This document shows, piece by piece, positions 11,400-20,800 of a DNA stretch of 64,000 nucleotides; position 1 is the stretch's first letter; every line of letters begins with the position of its first letter. A program made the position numbers and the translations under genes. The stretch is from NCBI RefSeq assembly GCF_020283565.1, contig NC_060060.1, positions 2,232,001 through 2,296,000 of the forward strand, written 5' to 3'. The DNA comes from Trifolium pratense. Its lineage: Eukaryota; Streptophyta; Magnoliopsida; Fabales; Fabaceae. The notes beneath the pieces were generated by a model. It searched no databases. It had not been told where the DNA came from and saw only the letters and a list, made by a program, of their open reading frames with translations.

Positions 11400-12467
11400 A
11401 CAAAAGATTGTATATTTGTAAAGGATTAAAATAAACAAATAAGGGAGAGAAGATGAACACAAGCAATTTATACTGGTTCCTCTCACAAACCGAGAGTAGT
11501 CCAGTCCCCTTGCACTTCCAATGAATTTCTACTATAATCAGACAAGATTATAAATGCTCAAGCACACGGCAAGAGACTTCTTCACAATGCTCAAGCACCT
11601 AGCAAGTGAATTCTTAATCTAAAGTATAAATAAAGATTGTTGTGATAATACAAAGCACTAATGAAACCTTAGAGCTAAAATACAATGAGTTGAAATAGAC
11701 TTCAAAGTATTTTTGATGTGAATGAAATTCAAAGGTTCAGAGCTCGAGTGCTTGTAGTATCGAAGTGAGTGTGCAAAAGATAGAACGTATTTGTTATTGA
11801 TCTTCACAATGGAGTGTTGTTTATATAATCAAGTAGTACGCTCCAGGTGTAGATGACCGTTGTGCAAAGACGTTGTAGCCAGCTGATTTGGACTGAGCAG
11901 TGAAAGCAACATTGCATACCAAAGTGGTAATGAGTTTCCCTTACTTTGTTTCTTGAGAAGCTGTTTATACCAAACAGAGAAACTTTCACAGTTTGACTCC
12001 ACGCTCCTCCAAACTTAGAATGAGGTTGATAAGCTTGATTATCCTTTTTAGATTCCTTATGCCAAAACAGATAAAAATCATTTTAGCTTAATCCCAACGT
12101 TCTCTAAAACTTCTGACATGAAAGTTACTTATCAACTCAATATGCGCTGATAAGCTTCTGATGGCTTCTTGCCTCTGATAGTCAGATGCTTCTGACGCAT
12201 CCTTGCCTCTGATGGCTTCTTGCTTCAGAGTCTTCTGAATGGACAAGAGCCTCTTGTTCATCTTTGCTTCTGAATCCCTTTCAGAGCTTGTTTCTTTTCT
12301 TAAGAACTTAGGAATATCACAATTTGCTTATAAGGTCCTGCACACTTGAATCAAATATTAGTACTACAATTGCCCATTTTAATACTTATTGTTATCATCA
12401 AAACTTATAGATTTTACTTGGGGCTTTATAACCAATTTTGCTTTATAACCAATTTTGTTCCAACAGA
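11400..12467 (-). repeat. Probable solo or truncated LTR
   Basis: Read on the minus strand, the segment starts TGTTGGAACA at 12,467, has a TATATAAAC box at about 11,820-11,828, and contains short degenerate repeats built on TCAGAAGC / CATCAGAGG (about 12,140-12,260). This composition resembles an LTR U3. No ORF or partner LTR is visible, and the 3' end (about 11,400) and target duplication could not be fixed. Confidence 0.45.
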
Positions 12468-12886
12468 GTTTGGTTTGGATTTATCGGATCCAAAGGTGAA
12501 CGCATTAGATCCTTAGTTTTGTGGTCTAGCTATGGTTTATGGATTCTCATCAGCCACCAGAGCCAGGATAGGCTGAATATGGGGTTAAAGTGTAATTTTG
12601 ACATTGTGAAGGTTAGATGAACCAGGATTGTCTATTGCAATAGTATTGTTGTGGGTGGTTCTTGACCCTGCCATTGAAATCGTTGGGTCCGAAGAAAAAT
12701 GTGCGATATGAGAGAAAAATATGTAGAGATGAGTTCGAAGGTTTACAGAGAAACTTTTCCAATGAACGGCGCCACTAATCTAAGGTATCAGAACTAGATG
12801 GTTCCTCCGGTGAGATAAGTTGTATCATGATGGTGGTTGTGAGGTTTTGGTACGATGGGAAAGGGTACATGCCAAAATGTTAGCAC
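12468..12886. other. Sequence left of the Athila insertion
   Basis: No gene is recognised. This segment was contiguous with 24,748 onward before the Athila element inserted (GTATT duplicated). The right-hand part is LINE-derived; this left part could not be assigned. Confidence 0.35.
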
Positions 12887-12891
12887 GTATT

Positions 12892-14140
12892 TGATGAAAG
12901 TACAAAAGCAAGTATTTTCGTTATATCGTATCAACAGAGACTAGTGTGATATCAAAGATTGATTTGCAATTTCCATGATTTTAAGTACGGGTTTTTGTAA
13001 GATTTGTTTTGAGAACATAAAAGTGCGATTGGATAAAAGGATTTAAACTTTCGGATAATAAAAAGTTGTCGGAACTAGATTCATTATCTTGTTAGCATGT
13101 ATCAATCAACCTCACTATATATATTTCATTTACCAATCATTATTATCACATATCACACATCGAACGTATCCGTGTCCGGATTACGCCGTGAAATCTATTA
13201 TATCTATCAACGTTCGATGTCTCGAATCATTAATCGACATAATAGCATTAAGATCTGATATTTGACGTGATTACTAAACTCGACATCTATGTCTAAACAT
13301 TGAAGTTTAATAAGTGATTATCTTTTACTCTTGATTCAAACAATATATGTCTATGTTGTTCAAATCTTTTTAGAAATAGACAATCAAAACAAGATAACAC
13401 TTTATAATGATTGATAAAGAAAACACATATATTAAGATTAAATTGACTACATGTTCACAAAATAACTACATCTAATCCCAACAACAAAGGAATTTAGCTA
13501 GACATGATAACAGTAAACTTACAAGAAAAAGGGATGAAGAACATCTCTTGATTTCTCAAGTACAATGATGAATCCACCTTCAAGAACTCTTAAAACTAAT
13601 GTTACTCGTATCTCTGAACTATTACAAAACTATATATCTAAGAAAATGGCTTCTGAGTTCTATTTATAGATTTTCAGGACAGAGGAGTTCGCTAAGCGAA
13701 ATGATGTTCGCTGAGCGAACTAGTTACTTAAGCAAGGGGTTTCTTGACACGTAGCAAAAGGCTTGACTCATCACTTTGTTCGCCGATGCTCGCTATGTCT
13801 CGCTAACAGACCCTTCCTCCCGGGTTGTGCTCGCCATCTCTCGCTATCTTTCGCTGAGCGAACGTTGAGTTTGTTGTCCTGTTCGCTGAATCTCGCTGAA
13901 GCTCGCCATGGACCCTTAACCCACTGGTTTAGTTCGCTGTAGCTCGCTATGGCTTCGCTGAGCGAAGGCTTCAAAACCTGCTTTTCTAGCCATTCCTAAC
14001 AAAAATGCCTTGGGATTAATTCCTCTTTGATTTAATGTTATATTTACACCAAAAGGGGTTTTAATCAAGATTTCTTTATAAAAGTATTGGTAAGTGCTCA
14101 TAATTCATGATACAATATAACTAAAATTGGGCACTTATCA
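12892..14140 (-). repeat. Athila element 3' LTR
   Basis: The 1,249-bp LTR has TG...CA ends (minus strand TGATAAGTGCCC ... TTTCATCA). Its U3 contains four TTCGCTNAGCGAA palindromes (13,688, 13,707, 13,851, 13,954) and several half-sites. Frames open within it are identical in both LTRs and are not genes. Confidence 0.95.
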
Positions 14141-14153
14141 AATCTCCCCAACT
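14141..14153 (-). other. Athila polypurine tract
   Basis: On the minus strand AGTTGGGGAGATT directly precedes the 3' LTR start TGATAAG. This is the expected purine-rich primer for plus-strand DNA synthesis. Confidence 0.8.
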
Positions 14154-15680
14154 TAGGACTTTGTTTGTCCTCAAACAAAAGGTAATATTTCAACAAGCTC
14201 AAAATTTTAAATCTCAGGAAAGGTTTGTAATCAATCAAAGTTTTTGAAATTTCTTTTCCTAAGCATGAGTAAAACAATGCCTACTCAAGACTATTCCTTA
14301 AAACTTTCAAAAGAACAAAGCATGATCATGAATTGATTGCTATGTCTAAGCAAAATTCTCCACATTTTTATCAAACAATCAAGACTCAAGTGTTATCAAA
14401 AAATTTCTCACCAATATATCACTCAAAGGTAAGTGTTTCACTCAATCCAAACAAAGTGCATGCAACAATTCAATTCAAACATTTATCAGAGCAATGTCAC
14501 AAAACATGTCGTCAATCGTGGATCACTAAGGACTTTATTAAGCTTGTAACGGGGCTGGGCTACAAAAAATCATTGTTTTTCTTTGGATTTCAAAAGGCCT
14601 TAAGGATAAGAGAGCAATAACAAAGCTTACAGAACTTCAAATTCATCTAAAATTTCGCATTCATTTACTCCCTTTCTTTCCTTTCTCCCCTATTTCATTG
14701 GTGATTCTTTTCTTTCTTTACAATGACACTTTTTTTCTTTCAAATTTTTCTTTTTCTTTCTTTTTGTGTCAATCTTTTATTTTCAACATTTTTCTCTTTT
14801 CAATCACCCAATCCACTACTTTTCCAAATCATTTTTATGACATTTGTAACCTACTTCTCCCCAACTTGAATCTTAACATGACCCTAATTGAAATACAAAT
14901 GCTCTCCTATCCTAAGACAAGGGTAGAGTAGTTGTTTTTCCATTCTTTTGGTTTCAGGGTTTATAAAACAAATAATTTTCAAAATTTTAAGGCTCAACAG
15001 GGGACACAAAAGATCACTATCTCACAAGGTAGGTTAAGTTTGGCCAAGTAGTTATCACTCAAAAAAGAAACAGGGCCATGATCATATCCACAATATCAAA
15101 CACATTAGTGACAGCAGGATTAAGTTAAAATCAAATGAGCACACATCATTGCTGGCTCTCAAAAATTTATGTAAACAATGGAAAGTTCACACATTCTCAC
15201 CCGGCTAGGTTGATAACACAAGCTTCAATCATGTTCAACAAAAATATTGAAAATCATCTTAGAACAATCAACACAATTCAAAACCATGTTAGGTTCCTAA
15301 GCCTATTTCAAGGACTAATCAAGAAGTTTTGACATGAAGTTTCACAAAACATTTTCAACATGCTTGATCATTGATTTACCACAAACCTAACTTCAGATTT
15401 TTCCTAATCATGTGAGCTTGTTTGCAAAAAAGCTTTTCATAATATTCACACTACTTAAAAACTTATCACCAAATATTTAAACATTAAACTTAAAAACTTC
15501 CAAAAGACATTGTCTCAAACATTGTCAGGTACCACACCACATGTTCAGAATACAAAAGCTTAACAAAACCACATAAAACACAATTTAAATTTGTTCACAA
15601 CAAAAACAACTAAATAAACCAACTAGTAAAAGAAATAAATGACTGAAAGCTTGTAAATTTTCACTCATTTTGGTGAGCTT
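14154..15680 (-). other. Athila 3' untranslated region
   Basis: About 1.5 kb between the third ORF and the polypurine tract shows no open frame of convincing length on the element strand. It is T-rich on the plus strand around 14,650-14,830. Long non-coding 3' regions are usual in this lineage. Confidence 0.6.
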
Positions 15681-16955
15681 TCAGTCATCATCTGAATCTG
15701 CTTCTTCTTCATCCTCCTCCTCCATGCTTGCATCACCCTCACCACCATCATCTTCTTCATCATCATCATCCATACCAGCTTCTTCACCAGCATCAGCATT
15801 TGGTGCCATCCCTCCCCCAATGAAAGTAGGCCTGTCCTCAGGCCATGCAACAAATGTTTGGAAATCTTGCGGTGTCATCACCGACTGCCCGGTGTGCTGA
15901 TTATAGAAGGACTGCTGCATTGCACTCATGGCTCTATACCCTGCATCATTTTGATCATATAAATGAGTAAAGAAATTGTAAAAGTTTTGATCAGAGAATC
16001 CGGAGGTGGCTGGTTGAGTAGGTGGCTGTGGTGGTGGTGGTGGTGGTTGTTGTCGTGCCCTTCTTCTCTTTGGCTTGCAGTAGCGGTCAACATAGTCATC
16101 ATTGATGGTGGGAATTTCCTCATTCCCAATCTGAGGAAGATGCAGTCTGTTGGCCGAGCATAAACCCATAATGAGACATGGGAAACCTAAAGGACTCGTG
16201 CTCTTTACCTTGGATGACCTAAGTGCCTTATCCGGGTGACCACTTAGAACAATTTCTTTCATCCACCTAGAGATTATTCCCGCCACATCTATTTCCAAAT
16301 CCTCATTTATGTAATGGATGAGGCCCAGGATGTTCATGGTGGCATCTGAAGGATGGGAATTAGGTTGGATGTTGTACAAGACCAGATTGAATAGCAGCAC
16401 AGTGAAGGTTTTCATGTCCTCTCTCATTGCCCTCAAAGGTGTTTGGGTCGCATTGAAGACAAAATCGGTGTTTGGTCGAAGCAGCCTACTCCTCATGGAC
16501 GGAGCATCCCAAGTTCCCCTATTCCGTTGTTTTTGGAATGCACACAGTGTTTCATTGCGTGGCAATGTGAAAGGGTTTCCAAGGTATGCATTGATGGCAT
16601 CGCGGTCGAATTGGATGGTGCGACCACGAACCATGGTGGTGTAGGAGAAAGGTTCATCACCTTCTGGGAGAGCATTAGCATAAAATTCTCTCACTATGAC
16701 CGGGTTGTAGGTGGTTGGTGGGTGGACAATTTTTTCCCAACCCCGGAGTTGCACAATTCTTGCAAACCTCTCATAATCTCCATGCTCATAGATGTCAAAG
16801 ATCCTTTCACTCAAAATTTTTCTCTTTTCCAGAGCCCTAAACCGATCAAATTGTTCTTGCCCTTTGAAACGATTCATGTCCAAATCTTCGGTTTGGTGGG
16901 AAGAACTTGCGATGGTTTTCTGTTTCTTACCAGCTGAAGGTTTCTTTGGTGCCAT
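15681..16955 (-). CDS. Athila third ORF, plant-transposon-type protein, 424 aa
   Basis: The ORF sits after pol, where some Athila-lineage elements carry an env-like frame. The product starts basic (MAPKKPSAGKKQK), has a globular core at about residues 25-290 (including FDRFRALEKRKILSERIFD and a RTIQFDRDAINAYLG motif), then a KPKRRRAR cluster, a proline run near residue 305 and a strongly acidic C-terminus of about 30 residues. The core resembles the domain annotated as 'putative plant transposon protein' in many plant genomes (recalled, not searched). I see no signal peptide or membrane helix, so an envelope role is not supported; the basic and acidic segments fit a nuclear or nucleic-acid-binding protein (inference). 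The start is the first Met of the frame. Upstream lie the palindrome-rich 16,956-17,865. Confidence 0.75.
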   Translation of the reverse strand: MAPKKPSAGKKQKTIASSSHQTEDLDMNRFKGQEQFDRFRALEKRKILSERIFDIYEHGDYERFARIVQLRGWEKIVHPPTTYNPVIVREFYANALPEGDEPFSYTTMVRGRTIQFDRDAINAYLGNPFTLPRNETLCAFQKQRNRGTWDAPSMRSRLLRPNTDFVFNATQTPLRAMREDMKTFTVLLFNLVLYNIQPNSHPSDATMNILGLIHYINEDLEIDVAGIISRWMKEIVLSGHPDKALRSSKVKSTSPLGFPCLIMGLCSANRLHLPQIGNEEIPTINDDYVDRYCKPKRRRARQQPPPPPPQPPTQPATSGFSDQNFYNFFTHLYDQNDAGYRAMSAMQQSFYNQHTGQSVMTPQDFQTFVAWPEDRPTFIGGGMAPNADAGEEAGMDDDDEEDDGGEGDASMEEEDEEEADSDDD

Positions 16956-17865
16956 TTCCTGAAATAAAATCTAATTAGATAACATAATAACAGGGCACAA
17001 TCAAAGAAAAAATTGTTGCAGGTTCTGCAGGTGTTCGCTCAGCGAAGGCTGGCCTAAAAAAAATTTTTTTTAGGTTCGCAAACCTTGGCTTAGCGAGGGC
17101 GTTGCGAAATCAAACATGAAATTTTTCTTCAGGGTCGCAGGCGCTCGCTAAGCGAAGGCATAGCGAAGGGTTGCGAACACAAATTTTGCAGAAAACATGG
17201 TAAATCGACTAGATCTGGATTTTTAAGCATTCTAATCATTGTACTCATCATAAACCTTATAAAAGGAACCAAACTCATGCAAATCTTAACATTTAAAGTG
17301 TATTCAAACCTATTCCTAAGAAACTTGTGCAAAACTACCATAAATAATCACTTTTCAATTTGAATTTTAAACTTATGAAAGTAAGAGTTGAAAAGGATTT
17401 CATACCTGAGTAGTGATGTAGAGATGGGATGCACTAAGTGATGAATGAATGAGTGGGTGCTTGTTTGAGAGTAGAGAGAAATTTTTGTGAAAGAAGAAGT
17501 TGGAAAGGAGAGGTTTGGAGTGAAATGAGAGGATAAGATGGATGAGAATGTTGTTTTAGGGTTTGGAATGTTTTGAAAACCGTGTTTGTGGTAGTGGGTG
17601 GTGAGGTGGAAACATTTTGGGCCAGCTGTCCGTTTAAAATTGAAGTTCAGGATTCGCAGAGTTCGCTGAGCGAATATAATGTTCGCTGAGCGAACCATAC
17701 CAGAAAAGAAATTTCTGCTGAATCCTTTGGCACAGCTTACACCAAACATGTTCCTACCATCAAAATTATTTTATGCATGCTAAAACATTAAATTACTTAC
17801 AAAATTGGGTTGCCTCCCAACAAGCGCTTGTTTAAACTCATTAGCTTGACGTTCTTTTTGGAGCT
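16956..17865 (-). promoter_or_regulatory. Palindrome-bearing spacer between pol and third ORF
   Basis: The 910-bp spacer contains TTCGCTNAGCGAA-type palindromes at 17,034, 17,144 (CTCGCTAAGCGAA), 17,662 and 17,682, plus half-sites near 17,090 and 17,160. The same motif clusters upstream of the TATA box in the LTR. Its reuse upstream of the third ORF could mark an internal promoter or a structured RNA; this is inference. Confidence 0.45.
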
Positions 17866-20800
17866 TCAAGGATCGGAAAGTGGGATTTTGGTAGTGACAC
17901 GATCAAATTCACCACCAAAATAGAGTTTCAACCTTTGACCATTCACAGTCCAGGTTTCATTTGTTGCTGGATCTTCTAAAACGACTGCACCATAAGGCTT
18001 CACCTCATGTATTTTGAACGGACCGGACCATTTTGATTTCAACTTCCCCGGAAATAGTTTCAACCTTGAATTGAAAAGTAAAACCATTTGACCTGGCCTG
18101 AAATTTTTGTTCAAAAGCCGCTTATCATGGTAGCTCTTCACCTTTTCTTTATACAGCTTTGATGATTCATATGCTTGGTGCCGCATTTCTTCCAACTGTT
18201 GCATCTGAATTTTTCTTTTCTCTCCGGATTGGTTCTCATCAAAGTTCAGAAATTTTAAAGCCCAATAGGCTTTATGCTCTAGTTCCACCGGAAGATGACA
18301 TGACTTACCATAAACCATCTGAAAAGGTGTTAGGCCTATCGGTGATTTGAAAGCTGTCCGATATGCCCATAGTGCTTCATCTAGCTTCAGTGACCAATCT
18401 TTTCTTGAAGCGGACACTGTTTTCTCAAGAATCTTTTTTATTTCTCGGTTTGAGACTTCAGCTTGTCCATTGGTCTGTGGATGGTATGGTGATGCAACTT
18501 TGTGCCTGACTCCATAATGCTCAAGTGCTTTTGCTAATTGTGAATTGCAAAAATGCGAGCCTCCATCACTAATGAGCACACGGGGAGTTCCAAAGCGAGT
18601 GAAGATGTTTTTCTTTAAAAATTTGATCACCGTTTTACCATCGGCTTTTGGTGATGCAACTGCTTCTACCCACTTTGACACATAATCAACTGCTACCAAG
18701 ATATATTCATTTGAAAACGATGAAGGAAATGGCCCGACAAAGTCAATGCCCCAACAATCAAAAACTTCAACAACAAAGATATTCTGCAACGGCATCTCAT
18801 TACGCTTTGAAATTTCGCCGGTTCTTTGACAACTGTCACACTTTTGAACATATTCATAAGTATCTTTGAACAATGTAGGCCAAAAGAACCCTGACTGCAA
18901 AACTTTTGCAGCAGTTCTTTCTCCATTATAGTGACCTCCATATGGTGAATTATGGCAATGCCACATGATGCTTATGGCTTCCTCTTTGGTAACACATCTT
19001 CTCAACAAGTTGTCTGCTCCAATTTTAAACAAATAAGGATCATCCCAAACATATTGATTTGCTTCACGGAGGAACTTTTTCTTTTGGTGCCAATTGAGAT
19101 CATCCGGTATTAATCCGGATACTTTGAAATTAGCCATATCAGCAAACCATGGCCTTTCTTGCACCATAAGCAGTTTTTCATCAGGGAATTCTTCAAGAAC
19201 CTCACGTTCATGTTTGGTTACCTCAGTGTTTACAAGTCTTGATAAGTGATCAGCTACCAAGTTTTCTGTTCCCTTTTTATCTTTTATCTCAAGATCAAAC
19301 TCTTGTAGTAAGAGCATCCACCGAATGAGTCTCGGCTTAGAATCAGCTTTTGTAATCAAATACTTGATAGCTGCATGGTCAGTATACACAACAATCTTTG
19401 AACCAATCAAATAAGAACGAAATTTCTCAAGTGCATACACTATAGCAAGCAATTCTTTCTCGGTTGTTGCATAGTTAACTTGTGCATCATTTAATACTTT
19501 GCTTGCATAGTGTATAGCATGAAAAATTTTGTTCTTTCTTTGTCCAAGGACTGCACCAACTGCATAATCACTAGCATCACACATCAATTCAAATTCAAGT
19601 TTCCAATCGGGTGCTATGATTATGGGTGCAGTCACCAATCTTTCTTTCAATTCATTAAAAGCAAGTAAACATTCATCATCAATTTTAAAAGACGTACCTT
19701 TGTTAAGCAGATTGCTTAATGGTTTGGCAATTTTGGAAAAATCTTTGATGAATCTTCGGTAGAAACCGGCATGACCTAGAAAACTTCTGATTCCTTTGAC
19801 ATTTACCGGAGGAGGGAGCTTTTCAATGACCTCCACCTTTGCTTTATCCACTTCAATACCCTTGGAAGAGATCTTGTGACCAAGAACAATACCTTCGGTC
19901 ACCATGAAATGACACTTCTCCCAATTAAGAACCAGATTTGTTTCAACACACCGCTTCAGTACGGTGTCCAAATTCTTCAAACAATGTTGAAATGACGGAC
20001 CGAACACGGAGAAATCATCCATAAACACCTCAATGCATTTCTCTATTAAGTCAGAAAAAATTGCTTGCATACACCGTTGAAATGTTGCCGGTGCATTGCA
20101 CAATCCGAAAGGCATTCTTCTATAAGCAAAAACACCGAAAGGACATGTGAAAGCTGTTTTTTCATGATCCTCGGGGTTGACTGAAATCTGATTGTACCCC
20201 GAATAACCATCCAAAAAGCAATAGAATTCTTGACCTGACAATCTTTCTAACATTTGATCCATGAATGGTAATGGAAAATGATCTTTTCTGGTTGCTTTGT
20301 TGAGTCTCCGGTAGTCTATACACATCCGCCAACCTGTGACCGTTCTTGACGGTATCAACTCATTCTTGTCATTTGTGATTACCGTCATCCCACCTTTCTT
20401 CGGGACCACCTGGACCGGACTCACCCAAGTACTGTCAGAAATAGGGTAAATCATGCCAGCTTCAAGCAACTTCACTACCTCCTTTCGCACCACCTCTTTC
20501 ATTGTTGGATTTAATCGACGTTGAGGTTGAGCAACAGGTTTGTAATCATCTTCCATCATAATATTATGCATACAATAAGATGGACTAATACCTTTGAGAT
20601 CGGATAAAGACCACCCGATTGCTTCTTTGTTTTCTTTCAGAATTTGAATCAAGCTTTTTTCTCCATCAGCTGACAATGAGTTGCTAATGATCACCGGCTT
20701 CTTTTCTTCTTCTTCAAGGAATGCATACTTGAGATGAGATGGTAATGTTTTCAACTCAAGCTTTACTTCACCCGGTCTTTCATCATTCTTAAGCTCCTCA

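Noticed and set aside
13771..14101. Open frames on the minus strand within the Athila 3' LTR, repeated at 24,373-24,703
   Set aside because: They are identical in both LTRs and lie over the palindrome array in U3; the frame is explained by LTR sequence, with no protein features.
15670..16937. Several plus-strand open frames opposite the third Athila ORF
   Set aside because: They are antisense shadows of the 424-aa ORF; the Ser-rich one comes from its acidic tail.
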